From contig NC_132892.1 of NCBI RefSeq assembly GCF_030463535.1, positions 29,345,341 to 29,409,340 of the forward strand: DNA of 64,000 bases. The letters are read 5' to 3'. The notes under the pieces were generated by a model. That model worked only from the letters and a program-made list of their open reading frames with translations. It was not told the origin of the DNA and ran no database searches. This DNA comes from Salminus brasiliensis (taxonomy: Eukaryota; Chordata; Actinopteri; Characiformes; Bryconidae). The position numbers were made by a program, and so were the translations under genes. This document shows positions 49,401 through 64,000 of this stretch, one piece after another (position 1 is the first letter of the stretch; each line of letters starts with the position of its first letter).

Positions 49401-52400
49401 GTTTTGGTGGTCTACCAGGTCTTGCATGGGGGTGTTGGGGATCCCCAGTCACATTTACATTTAATGATGTTGAGGTCTGGACTGTGGGTTAGTCGGTCTA
49501 CTGTTCGGGGATTATCAGCTTTCCACAATACTGAGTAATCTTCTCACAGTGGAAGGACAGACAGAATCACCTGGAGAAGCGGCGCTCGATTTTCTCCTCT
49601 TGCTTAAAGATGAAAGTTTACATTGCTGCATATCTGATGAGGTGGTTTTGGTGGTCTACCAGCAGGGGTGGGCGGTGATGGGGTTCCCCAAGCACATTCA
49701 AAGATGTTGAGGTCAGAACTTTGGGATCGTAAGGCCATTGTTCTGAGGTCAGCAGATCTGATCAAATCATTGTCTTAGTAAGAGCTTCTTAAATCACCTC
49801 AAAACAATGAGTGGTTTTGGTGGTCTACCTACCTCGCAGTGGGTTGTTGGGGTTCCCCAAGCGCATTTCTTAATGTTGAGGTCTGGACAGCTCAGTCTAT
49901 TGCTCTGAGAACAGCAGCGGCTTCAGGAGTTTGACTGGAGCAAACGTTCTTCTTGTTTAATTTTCTCAGTCAGAGCTTCTTGATCAGGTCAACATTCTTT
50001 AGACCCACATAGTCTTCTCACAGTGGAAGGATGGACACAAACACCAATAGATGTTTTAGACCTGAAGTTAAAGCGGAGCTTGATTTTACTCCCCTCTCAA
50101 AAATGAACATTTTGATTGCTGCTCATCTGATGGGGTTGTTTTGGTGGTCTACCAGGTCTTGCAGGTCTTCCTGATTAGCTCCACATTCTTCCAGACCCAC
50201 AGCACTGAGCGGTCGTCTCGCAGAGGAAGGATGGACAAAAACGCGAGGTTGTTTTCAGAGTTTTCTTTACTAAAAGATGAATGTTTTGATTGTTGCTAAT
50301 CTGATGGGGTGGATCTGGTGGTCTACCTGTTCTTCTCCAACATAAGTGGATTATCTTTAATGTACAGCAGCTCTGAGATGTGGATCTTCTCATTAAATGA
50401 ATAAAAAGTAATGAAAGGATTGAAGAACTAAATCTGGTTTGTCTGGAAGTAAATGAAAGGTGCTGTGAGTCTTTTCTGACTTTGCAAAAGTATGTACACC
50501 CGCTAATGGTGGAAACAAGTGAGACAGTCTCTATGTCAGGGGGCACAGGAGCGCCCTCTACATTTTAGATTAGAAACTTTGAATCAGATCAGGACAACTC
50601 AGTCAGTTCAAATGATTCAGTCTGAGCATTACTAGGTACAAACTGGTCACTCTGTGTGTGTTGAGGCTAGTTTAACCCGTGTGTGTGCATGGAGTTTCGC
50701 AAAATGCTGCTTTTACCTTGATCTCGATGTTGCCCACTTTAGCGGTGGAGCGGATGATGGGCCTCCCCACCAGCGCTGGGAAAATGTGCTCGGGGAAGTT
50801 GGAGCCTGCATAGCCGCACTTCACAAACTGCCAGAGAGGAAACACAGCGGAGGAGCACATCATTACTCTGTTGGATATTCAGTAAGACAGGGCTAATCCC
50901 TGGAACACTGGAACTTCCAGTGTATTGGTCTATACTGTGATTGGATCCACCTGCCGAGACATTAAAACATGCACTGATGAACCAATAAGGCGCCATTAAA
51001 GACTGAGAAACACTGCTGGACCGAACCAATAAAATGATCCATCAAAACGCCCAGAGAAATCCTGAGATTGGTCAATACGAGTTTTACTCGTTGATGCTGA
51101 TGCTCTTGGGCTCCCCCTCCAGAAGGGGAGTGTAATTCACCCTTACTCCACTGCTGTAAATACAATTCACGAGTTGAGCGCCCCCTCAAGGACAGCTGCA
51201 TTTGCACATGCATTTGATCATTATGTATGACTGAATCATGCAGCCGTTTCTCAGCAATGCCAAATGGAAACAGAACACTACTATTTCAACCAGGCATGAC
51301 GAGAAAATGAACCTGCTTTGCACATCGATCGTCCCAAGAGGCCCAAATAACCTAGTAAATTACCTTGCATAGGGGTGGGAATCTCTAGGCGCCTCTCAAT
51401 TTAATTTGACTAGGATTCAGAGGGCTGGGACATGATTCTAAAACGATTATTGATGCATTTCTATACAAGATTTCTGTTTTCTCACTGTGTGACTACTTGG
51501 TACTTTTAAGAAGCAAAGAATTTAGGAATGTAAGGAAAAAAAAAAACATCTTGACGTAGGACTGGGCTATTAATAGAAAATGAATCAAAACAAATTTTAA
51601 ACATTTAATTAGAGATGCACTAATTGCCATTTTCTTGGCTGACTTTTTTAACACGATAGACTGATCCAGATTTAGTTTCCTTCTAAGAGAACACATTTCT
51701 ATAAAAAAAGATATATATATATATTATATTATATATATATGTAAATGTGATGCAGTGGCACAGAATCGATTACATGAGAAAAGTCCTTGGTTACGGCCGG
51801 TCATCCTGAAAAAACAACCGCTTCCGGTCACCAGGCGATTGCACTGTGCGTCTTTACGCCTAATCAATAATCAGTCTTGCTCATGTTGATTATTTTTATT
51901 AGTGTTTTATTAGATTTGTTAGTACTTTCCCTACTGTGCATGTTCACGCACCGCCCCCTTGAAAACATACTACCATACTATCAGGTGACCCCAACCCTTT
52001 CCAGAGCTCCTATAAATCATCCATCAATCGCAATCGAGGTCAAATACTCAATTAATCGTGATACTGACTTGTCGTCATATCGCTCAGCACTACCGTAACA
52101 CCCCTTTTTAAGGCCATTTTTAGCATGTGTGCATAAACCAGCCATCCTACCCATTATCTTCAGTGATTCCATGACTTCCCGGGGATCCCTCGGTCAGTAA
52201 AATATGACTGAGACGGGACATTGCTGTAGCTGTGCATGTCGCAGACTGTCCCAAGTTCCACTGACTGTTTGCGTTCTGTCGACCTCGCGTTATCAATTAA
52301 CATTCAGAAAATTGATTTTTGACACTTGTGAATCGAGATGCGTCTAATAATAGGATCCCTCCCTCACCCCGACTGTCCAGTCTCATGGTTTGGTTACAGG

Positions 52401-52860
52401 CTAACGAAAAACTCGCACGCATGGAGCATTAAAAAAGTATTTCAGCATCTTTACGCTGCTTATAGCTTATCATACTGATTTAGAAGAACTCCACAAGAAC
52501 TCTCAGGCCACCTTGCAATAACCTACATTTGTTTTCCAGGCCAATCCCACCTGTGTGGGGGTGTATAATTTTAGCTCTGCCGACATTTTCAGCACATAAA
52601 CCATCAAAAACACAAAACTAATCTTTACCCTAGAACCTAAAGTCTTCAAATACGTGTGCAGCTCCACACTTACTGTGCAGCTCTAACCCCAAAAGAGCTC
52701 AGCCACCCAACCACCCCCCACCCCAACCATGCCGGTCTGCTACCTCTCAGACGTCTGCTGCTGCTGCCCATCAGCAGGGTGTAATTAAGAGGAACAAAGC
52801 AGGAGTGGAAGCGTGTCTGAACAGGCTGGAGATGCACAGTGAAAAAACGTGGCCTGTATT

Positions 52861-52893
<33 letters not shown>

Positions 52894-53492
52894 GAGAGAG
52901 AGGTGCTTGTGTGGCTTCACCTAGACCAAGTTAACAGTATCAGCCAGTTCAATGGACTTTTTTCAGAGCTGAGGTCTGGCGAACTTCGGCAAGCTAAGTA
53001 TAGGTGTGAGTCATGTTCAGCGTTTGCACAGTGGTAGCCAACTTCCTGTGTTAACGCTGGGTTTGGTGTCAGCGATGAAAGAAAGCACACTCACACTCAC
53101 ACACACCTCTGTGATTAGTCATAATGCCCCAGGCTGCTTCTGGCTGACGAAAATAAGAGAAAACAGAAAAAACAACTCTGCAGAAAGCTGAAGCCCTCGG
53201 TCAGTCCGTCCGTCTCTCCATCATTCTTCCAGTCTGCTGCTTGTCTTGAAATGAAACTGCATTTTTAAACATGCAGCAGATTTGAGAGTAAAAAAAGGAT
53301 GTGAAATAAAGTCTTTATTTGGCTGAAAGTTTGAAATCAAAACTTTCACAAAAGCACATTCTGCCTCTGTGGGGAGAAACAGACCTTTTATGAGGAAAAG
53401 TTAAAGAAGCCAAATATTAAGTGCAGCAGAATTTAGCCACAGCCCATCAGAAGCCCATAGAGAGACTTTATGAAGATAAGAAAACTAACTTT

Positions 53493-53533
<41 letters not shown>

Positions 53534-53832
53534 ACACTGCACCTCTGAAACTGGATCAGGATTGATGTCATGCTGGGTGCTGTGGGGTCTAGAGAAACCG
53601 AAATTCCCACCCCGGCGGGAACACGCTTCTACTTATAGTCCTTAATTATCGAATTATCTCCCAAAAACCTTGTATCTTCATTTGCTTCACTTTTAAACAT
53701 TCTTTACACTGTGACAAAAACATTTTTGATATTTATGATAATTTTATTATACATACACACCAATTATAAATAATATATATACTAATTATATATACACATA
53801 TATACAATTAGTGTAGATATAATATATAATTA

Positions 53833-53889
<57 letters not shown>

Positions 53890-56074
53890 AATTAATTTGT
53901 TGATGTATGTGCATTAGGAAAGCTCTGATCCATCGTTTTCCGTTCCGATACAAATATATGAACAGCCGATATCCGATACCGATCCGATACCATTTCTGAA
54001 TGTATAAAACATATACCTGATCCTCTGGGAGAAACTTAAGGAATCAGGATTGACGTGATCATTACTTTACTAACTTTGTAAAACAAACTAACAAGTTAAC
54101 ACAGATGTAAATGAACCCAATTTCTGTTTATTGATTACTAAAAATCAATAACTGCTCGGCACGGTGCTGTCTGGCCTCAGTACTTTTATTCTGAAATTCT
54201 GTGAGACTAAAGAGGAGCTAGCAGCTCCTCCCTTCTCAGTTCTCCTTATAGGGAAGGTATTGCTTGCTAATAGCTGATGACAGGTCGAGGGCTGGTTACA
54301 TAGGGAGAGTCTTGCTGTAGGTCACTCTGATCCTGAGTTAGGAAGCCTAGAATCCCAGTGGTGCGGAAATCGGGTTCCGTGGCTGGATCGGTCCTTTGGA
54401 TCTGACTAACTATCCGATCCCAATCGGCATGAACATCAGCATTTACATTTATGGCATTTAGCAGACGCTCTTATCCAGAGCGACTTACAAGGTTATTCAT
54501 ATCACAGAGTCGGGCCAGCGTAGTGTTAGGAGTCTTGCCCAAGGACTCTTATTGGTGTAGCGCAGCACAGTCACCCAGACCGGGAATCGAACCCTGGTCT
54601 CCCACATGGTGGTGGTGTAGCTCAGTGGCAGGTAGTGGTGTTATCTGTTGCGCCACATCAACCAGCAGCACGACTGCTCAGGCCTTCACAAACAAAAAGC
54701 CATGCGTCTCAAAAAGGGTGATTATACAGGAGAAGGCAGAAACAGCTTAACTTTGAATGGAAGTCAATGTAAAATAAAAGTTTATTCCACGTAATTTAGA
54801 GCATTTCTATTGGTCCATTCACTCAAAGCGGCCACAGGGTTTAAACACATGTTTTGTCCTGGTCAGCAGCGAAACATAGGCCTGCTAACCCACTAGGGCC
54901 TAATAATGGGGGTTTTCCTAATGCTCCTGTGCTTCATTTGTAAACTTAGTGCATCAGTACATCTCTACACCACTATTTATTTATCTAGCCTTTCTTTATA
55001 ATTTATAATAAACCGGATTATTTTTAAAAAGTAAAAAAAATCAGTTTATCGGCTCTTTAAAATGTGCAGGGATGCGAGATAATCGATGTAAGCATCCATC
55101 CACACAAAATAAAAGGGGTCATTTTTACACAGTGGGGGTGCTTCTCAATTTTGGAATAAACTGGATTATTTGCATGCATGTGAACGCACCGTTTCTAGAC
55201 CATCCCATGCTTATTATACACCAACCTCTAAAATTACCTCTACAAGGTCTTTCCCGCGAACTATTGCTTAATTTCGGGGCGATAAAGTCGAGAAAACCCC
55301 CCAAAACATGCAACAAATCGGATAAACCTGAGAAACCAGATGTGCAGAAGCTGCCATTGATCCCCGTCTGTCTGCCGTCTAGCCAGGAATCAATGGGCTT
55401 TAGCCAGTTAGCTAGCTAGCTTAGCGTAGCTAGCGCACCTTAAACGGGCTCGTTTTCGTAAAATTTGACAAAGTAATGAACCTAGGCGTAAAGTAATAGT
55501 GATTAATATTAAATATTAAACGTAATTTGAACGGTTTAGTTTGTTTGTGTGTTAAAGGAGGCGACAGGTGAGCTCAAGGTAGGTAGGTAGCTAGCACTAG
55601 GTGGCTAGCTTGCTAAGCTAACGCCGCTACCCGGCAGCGCTAGTTTCCGTCCCCTCAACTCGCAGACGTTTAAAGGGACGTAGGTTTAGCCGTGTAACGT
55701 GTGGAAACCCGAAAACGGTGCACAAATGCTACAAGTACAGGGTTATTTTCTTTAATTCTGCCCTGCTGACAGGCACATTCCTCTGACAAGCCGAAACCCA
55801 ACCCAATTTTGGACTTCCCGTTTCAGTACGAGGCTTCTTGGGCAAACTGGTCCGTTCCACCTTAAATGGGGCAGCAGTTACATTCAGGCGCCTCAGGCGC
55901 CTGAATGTAACTGCTGCCCCATTTAAGGTGGAACGGACCAGTTTGCGTCCGATGCAATACATTCAATTTTCAACGCCTCCTTCCGCGAAAATAAGCCCAA
56001 AACAAGCACCGGCCGTCCACACTCACCCCTGTTCCGTTGTCACACACCACCACTTTCCTTCCTTGGCTGTCCAT
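40280..56074 (-). CDS. actr2: ARP2 (actin-related protein 2), complete, nine coding exons
   Basis: ATP-binding subunit of the Arp2/3 complex, which nucleates branched actin filaments. Exons in transcript order (high to low coordinates): 56027-56074, 50717-50827, 45448-45663, 44280-44352, 43349-43485, 43068-43217, 42307-42452, 41749-41881, 40280-40450. All introns are GT-AG and phases match. The product is 394 residues, the length of the main vertebrate isoform, and aligns end to end. Actin-fold nucleotide motifs are intact: phosphate loop 1 ([14 protein letters not shown]) across the first junction, phosphate loop 2 ([10 protein letters not shown]), and the adenosine-side [10 protein letters not shown]. 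The C-terminus is LEKLGVTVR. The start has a good context (AACATGG). The gene converges on spred2. No five-residue alternative exon was recognised. Introns carry several MITEs. Confidence 0.97.
41749..41881 (-). CDS. actr2: actr2 coding exon 8 (adenosine-side motif)
   Basis: Completes the split Arg, then 44 codons [18 protein letters not shown] through [10 protein letters not shown]. Acceptor CCCCCAG, donor GTAAGAA. Confidence 0.96.
42307..42452 (-). CDS. actr2: actr2 coding exon 7
   Basis: 48 codons, [15 protein letters not shown] through IQAADIDT, plus AG of a split Arg. Acceptor TTCTCCAG, donor GTTGGT. Confidence 0.96.
42549..42725. mobile_element. MITE fragment in actr2 intron
   Basis: Starts CTATATGGACAAAAGTAATG and continues with the reversed right half of the family; the other end is missing. 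Confidence 0.7.
43068..43217 (-). CDS. actr2: actr2 coding exon 6
   Basis: 50 codons, [16 protein letters not shown] through TTVLVESYT. Acceptor TGCGTAG, donor GTGAGTG. Four CTG codons open the exon. Confidence 0.96.
43349..43485 (-). CDS. actr2: actr2 coding exon 5 (phosphate loop 2)
   Basis: Completes the split Gly, then 45 codons [16 protein letters not shown] through RDITRYLIK. Acceptor GTGTCTAG, donor GTACTC. Confidence 0.96.
43543..44035. mobile_element. Inverted dimer of a MITE left half
   Basis: Left arm from CACTATATGTCCAAAGGTTT to about 43760. Right arm from about 43830 to GGCCATATAGTG at 44035 is the same left half reversed. Both ends are therefore the left-type end, unlike the normal copies. 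It lies in the actr2 intron between 43485 and 44280. Confidence 0.85.
44280..44352 (-). CDS. actr2: actr2 coding exon 4
   Basis: 24 codons, [16 protein letters not shown] through LYAQ, plus the first base of a split Gly. Acceptor CTCTGTAG, donor GTACTC. Confidence 0.96.
44741..45141. mobile_element. 0.4-kb MITE with exact 17-bp TIRs
   Basis: ATTAAAGCAACACTATG at 44741 and its exact reverse complement ending at 45141. There is no coding frame; the superfamily is not assigned. Confidence 0.8.
45448..45663 (-). CDS. actr2: actr2 coding exon 3
   Basis: 72 codons from [13 protein letters not shown] to [10 protein letters not shown], including [17 protein letters not shown] and LLTEPPMNP. Acceptor CGTGGCAG, donor GTAATC. 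Confidence 0.97.
46076..46290. mobile_element. Short TIR element (AAAGGTGC ends)
   Basis: ACTCTTACAAATAAAAGGTGC-like left end mirrored by GCACCTTTAGTTTTAAGAGT. The interior is rich in AAGAACC and GGTTCT words. Lies in the actr2 intron. Confidence 0.65.
46291..48086. other. Intron of actr2, no clear feature
   Basis: No exon recognised between 45663 and 50717. Weak copies of the AAGAACC repeat lie near 47060 and 47930-48060; a (CTG)n run is at about 47670. Confidence 0.5.
48087..48530 (-). mobile_element. Tc1-type relic, internally deleted
   Basis: Contains ACCAGCCATTATATTGGCAC at one side and TCTGACCCAGTCGTCTAGCC and CTTACGCTTGCCCATTTTTC at the other, typical of a fish Tc1-type family whose coding strand is -. 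Most of the transposase is deleted. Confidence 0.7.
49220..50350. repeat. Degenerate tandem repeat of about 0.2-0.3 kb units
   Basis: TTTTGGTGGTCTACC recurs at about 49402, 49647, 49812 and 50139, with a variant (TCTGGTGGTCTACC) near 50315. ATGTTGAGGTC and TCTCACAGTGGAAGGATGGA recur in register. It carries a 151-codon open frame at 49083-49538 with no recognisable family. Confidence 0.75.
50717..50827 (-). CDS. actr2: actr2 coding exon 2
   Basis: 37 codons in phase 0, starting [16 protein letters not shown] and ending AKVGNIEIK. Acceptor CTGGCAG, donor GTAAAA. It follows intron 1 of about 5.2 kb. Confidence 0.96.
53837..53889. repeat. (TG)n-(TA)n compound microsatellite
   Basis: TG units passing directly into TA units. 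Confidence 0.95.
54441..54665 (-). mobile_element. tRNA-derived SINE, inverted
   Basis: Reverse of the 23269 element: tail ACGCTCTTATCCAGAGCGAC, B box (reverse) GGAATCGAACC, head TGTTGCGCCACATCAACC. Confidence 0.9.
55842..55946. repeat. 105-bp palindrome in actr2 intron 1
   Basis: Two arms of 52 bp (55842-55893 and 55895-55946) are exact reverse complements around a single C at 55894. Pairing stops right outside (G opposite G). The tip is built from two GGCGCC sites. It lies 80 bp inside intron 1, so the pre-mRNA would carry a near-loopless hairpin. It could be a small palindromic MITE, a template-switch product, or a fold-back artefact of sequencing. Confidence 0.97.
56027..56074 (-). CDS. 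actr2: actr2 coding exon 1
   Basis: ATG at 56074-56072, 16 codons [16 protein letters not shown], donor GTGAGTG. The 5' UTR and promoter lie in the CpG-rich stretch just above. Confidence 0.97.
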
Positions 56075-56230
56075 GTTCGCTGAAGCCCCGGGGAAGCCGC
56101 CCTGTCCTCAGCCCAGCTCTCCGCGGGTAGCGCCGCCCTGCTGCTGCAGCCTCTACCGCCACCGCCGCTGAGCTTCCGCACTCAACCGCAGGGATGAGCG
56201 GCGACGGTGAGAGGCTTCAAAATAAAAGTC
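56075..56230. promoter_or_regulatory. CpG-rich promoter/5' UTR region of actr2
   Basis: The 150 bp above the actr2 ATG is dense in CpG and CCGCC-type GC boxes, against AT-rich DNA beyond 56230. This is typical of a housekeeping CpG promoter. No TATA box is apparent, and the exact start site cannot be read from sequence. Confidence 0.6.
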
Positions 56231-56596
56231 TCGCACTTGAATTATGTGCCGAAATCGCTTTTAATAACTATTTAAACACATTTAAAAAATATATATTTTT
56301 AATTTAATGATGCAGGCAATAATCTAAAGATCAAAACTGCGAAATGGTTGCACCATAAATAAGTTAAATGTATTATTTACAGTCTATACAGTTAATGTTA
56401 TTAGTCATTTGATATATATATATTTTTATCGTGTTCATGTTATGTGGACAGACAGTCCGCAGTCAAGTATTTCACTAATATGTTGATAGGGAGTGAGTGG
56501 TATTTACATATTACTGTTGACATATTCCGTTTTTCTTAATATGGACCCTTTAAACTGGCATCTTGTCATTTCATGATCTTAAACTTCTAAACTTGG

Positions 56597-56760
56597 GGCT
56601 CCTGAGTGGTGCAGCTATCTTCAAGTGCTGCCACAGCCATCCATAAAGCATAACTGGCCCTGCGGAGGCATGACGGGCCTCCATCTCCCACCAGTGCAGG
56701 TGGCACTTAGTGACTGGCAGTTAGTGTTCCTGTCCAAGCCTGCTGAGCTATTGATGTTGT
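56597..56760 (+). mobile_element. SINE-head-like fragment
   Basis: GGGGCTCCTGAGTGGTGCAG resembles the tRNA-like head of a fish SINE; the rest is too diverged to assign. Confidence 0.35.
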
Positions 56761-57300
56761 ATTAGTGGCAGGTTTTTTGAAATATGTAATAGAGCTTAAT
56801 TCGTGGTGTGTTTGAGGGTGTGTTTTCTATATTCAGATTTCTGGAATTGTGCAAACTATGTGGAGTCAAGTCAGTGGAATTGAACAGCCCATACCGAGCC
56901 GTTACTGTTACTGCTAAAGAGGCACAAACGACCAGAAAGGTTCATCGTCATCATCATCAGCAGATGTATTCTGAGGCAGAAGTTCAGAAAAACAAACTCA
57001 TAAATAGGACAACAGTAACAGCAGCTCCTCTGCAGCATCTCCAAATTTAACAACGCAACCACATACGTTTCCAAAAAATGTACAGAAGAGGAATACACCA
57101 GTGCTTCATCCAGTGCGCCCATGATGAAAATATGCAAAGTGTAAAAAAAATAAAAAATAAAAAAAAATCCCCACAACGCTCAACCTAGACGATGCCAGAA
57201 GAACAACAAGAACAATCAAATAATTTTGTGAGAGGGGCTGCTCAGCTTATCACGAGAACAGGGATTTAGAAAAGTAGAGAACTACACCAGCAGAGTGAGC

Positions 57301-57306
57301 TTTATT
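57301..57306 (-). terminator. Candidate poly(A) signal for atg4d
   Basis: TTTATT on +, AATAAA on -, about 1.6 kb after the atg4d stop. The implied 3' UTR would include the MITE at 58188-58695. Weak, because it rests on one hexamer. Confidence 0.25.
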
Positions 57307-57590
57307 CAGACCGGCTCTCTCATTCAGCTGTGACACACACACACACACTGAGAACACTTTACATCCAGTTACAGACGCAGCACCACGTTCTCACCATCTC
57401 ACACTACACTTATACCCGTTTTCCTTTAGAACAGCCACGAGGGAACAGCAGCAGCGGGGGGGGGGAAGAGAGAGAGAGAGATGGTAAGAGAGAGCACAAG
57501 CGCACAAGAGAGAGCGCGAGAGGGGTGTGGCTAAAGAGGAAAAAGGAGCCTAATTAAATACACTGAACACGTGCTGTCAAGCATCCATCC

Positions 57591-57614
57591 ACACACACAC
57601 ACACACACACATAC

Positions 57615-57659
<45 letters not shown>
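57591..57659. repeat. (CA)n microsatellite, interrupted
   Basis: CA units with TA interruptions. Confidence 0.95.
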
Positions 57660-57660
<1 letters not shown>

Positions 57661-57760
57661 CCATCACAACACACTCACTTTACACAACAGCCACTGTGTC
57701 CCTCGTCTGGTTCTGTAGTGGCCAGAAGTCCGCAACGACCGTTTTAAGGACTTTCAGAGG

Positions 57761-57830
57761 CAGTTTAAAGGAACACTCCGGCGTTTTCCGGCCTAATCTC
57801 GGTCTGCAGCACCTGTGGGACACGCGGGAC
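57761..57830. mobile_element. Single end of the TTAA-type element
   Basis: TTTAAAGGAACACTCCGGCG, then TTTTCCGGCCTAATC, resembles the TIR at 22565. No partner end was found nearby. Confidence 0.4.
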
Positions 57831-58187
57831 ACGTCTTCCTGCACCTCAGACGTCAGTGGGCAGATCCTGAATTCAGTCAGTAAAGGTTTATGCCATAAAA
57901 TAAATTATTTCAATTTTAAGATGGAAATCTGTACAGTTTGTTATTTGAGAGGTGATACGTTTCCAAAAGAAAAAAAAATGTACACATGTATATATACATT
58001 TTTTAAGGATGTCGGAAACCTTACAGAAAACCAAAGTAACCAGGACTACTTCCTAAGCTTTATACGGCGTCTCTCCGGTGTCTGAAAGGTAAACTTTAGT
58101 AAAACAGCTTTAGTAAGACACTCTCTCAGCTATGCAGTTTTCTCTTAATGGGACATAGACTCATATCTCTCATCTTATGTTCGCATA

Positions 58188-58695
58188 CGCTATATGTCCA
58201 AAAGTTTGTGGACACCCTTCTAATGAATGCATTCGGCTACTTTAAGTTCCACTCACTGCTGACACAAATGCATGCACACATGGCTCGCCTAGTCCCTGTA
58301 GTCGAGAAGTACTGCCAACAGAATAGGACTCCCTGGAGCGTTGAGCTGTGGAGCAGTGGAGCTGTGTTCTCTGGAATTAATGATGGACGGATGGATGGAT
58401 GGATGGTGGTGCTCCATTCAGTACTTCTAGAATGAGTTGGGGAGTTGGGGAAGATGAGGTGGGGTGGGTGGCGATCATCCATGAACTTCCTGACCTCACA
58501 GAACTCTCGCTCTTGTCGCCGAATGCAATCAGATCCTCATATCAATGCTCCTCCAAATCCTAGTAGAAGCCCTTCATCCCTGAACAGTAGAGACAGTTAC
58601 TCCAACAAAAGTAGGATCAATATTTTTTGGAATCCCCTTGATTTCGGAAGAAACTATGAACGAGCAGGTGTCCCAATACTTTTGTCCATATAGTG
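58188..58695 (+). mobile_element. MITE of the GTCCAAAAGTTTGTGGACA family, long copy
   Basis: Left CTATATGTCCAAAAGTTTGT and right CAATACTTTTGTCCATATAG ends, both intact. It lies just beyond the atg4d stop, possibly in its 3' UTR. Confidence 0.85.
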
Positions 58696-58881
58696 TAGTT
58701 TCACTATTCACTGTAATAAGTGTGTTTAAAATGACCGTCCATGGTTGGTAACTGAGCATATGATACAGACAGAGCAGACCTAAGCGAGATTAAAAACGCT
58801 GGGTTGTTCCTCTAAGAGGTATAAGTAGTCCAAAAAAAACATGAAGGAAAACAGAGGGTGGTGTAAAGCACAGCTTCCTCC

Positions 58882-64000
<5,119 letters not shown>

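Larger units (their letters stand above)
50828..56026. other. actr2 intron 1
   Basis: Besides the palindrome and the inverted SINE, it holds poly(A) at 52863-52891, (TG)n at 53496-53530 and (TG)n/(TA)n at 53837-53889. No other exon recognised. Confidence 0.8.

Noticed and set aside
49083..49538. 151-codon open frame in an actr2 intron
   Set aside because: It lies in a degenerate repeat array and matches no family I know.

Overview
The window is vertebrate nuclear DNA, almost certainly from a ray-finned (teleost) fish. The genes are split by GT-AG introns, and their proteins match vertebrate families over full exons. The non-coding DNA is dense in (CA)n and (TA)n microsatellites, Tc1-type DNA-transposon relics and MITEs with fish-type ends, fold-back elements and tRNA-derived SINEs. 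The repeat mix fits an otophysan such as a characin or catfish, but that is inference.

Three protein-coding genes are supported. spred2 lies on the + strand: five coding exons run from 11797 to the stop codon at 20817-20819, and only the very short first coding exon (about 8-10 codons) is missing, probably upstream of the window. actr2 (ARP2) is complete on the - strand: nine coding exons run from the ATG at 56074 down to the stop at 40280 and give 394 residues. atg4d is 5'-truncated on the - strand: seven exons run from the window edge (64000) down to the stop at 58882. They include the catalytic Asp and His; the catalytic Cys exon is outside. spred2 and actr2 converge tail to tail, as in human 2p14. 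atg4d sits upstream of actr2 and is transcribed the same way.

Layout. 1-11796 is spred2 upstream or intron-1 sequence with transposon relics and a CTGGTC-rich array. 11797-20819 is spred2, with a 1.3-kb GA-rich array in one intron and a 1.1-kb T-rich array in the last. 20820-40279 is the convergent intergenic/3'-UTR space; it holds a likely 4.6-kb TTAA-flanked element, a 71-bp minisatellite and many microsatellites. 40280-56074 is actr2, with a 105-bp near-perfect palindrome 80 bp inside intron 1. 56075-58881 is the actr2 promoter and atg4d 3' flank. 58882-64000 is atg4d.

The three proteins act in unrelated processes: Ras/ERK inhibition, branched actin nucleation, and ATG8 processing in autophagy. 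Their linkage is syntenic, not operon-like. I found no convincing new multi-gene system. The most notable signals are structural: the palindrome in actr2 intron 1, the TTAA-flanked element in the spred2 3' flank, an inverted MITE dimer, and several tandem arrays.
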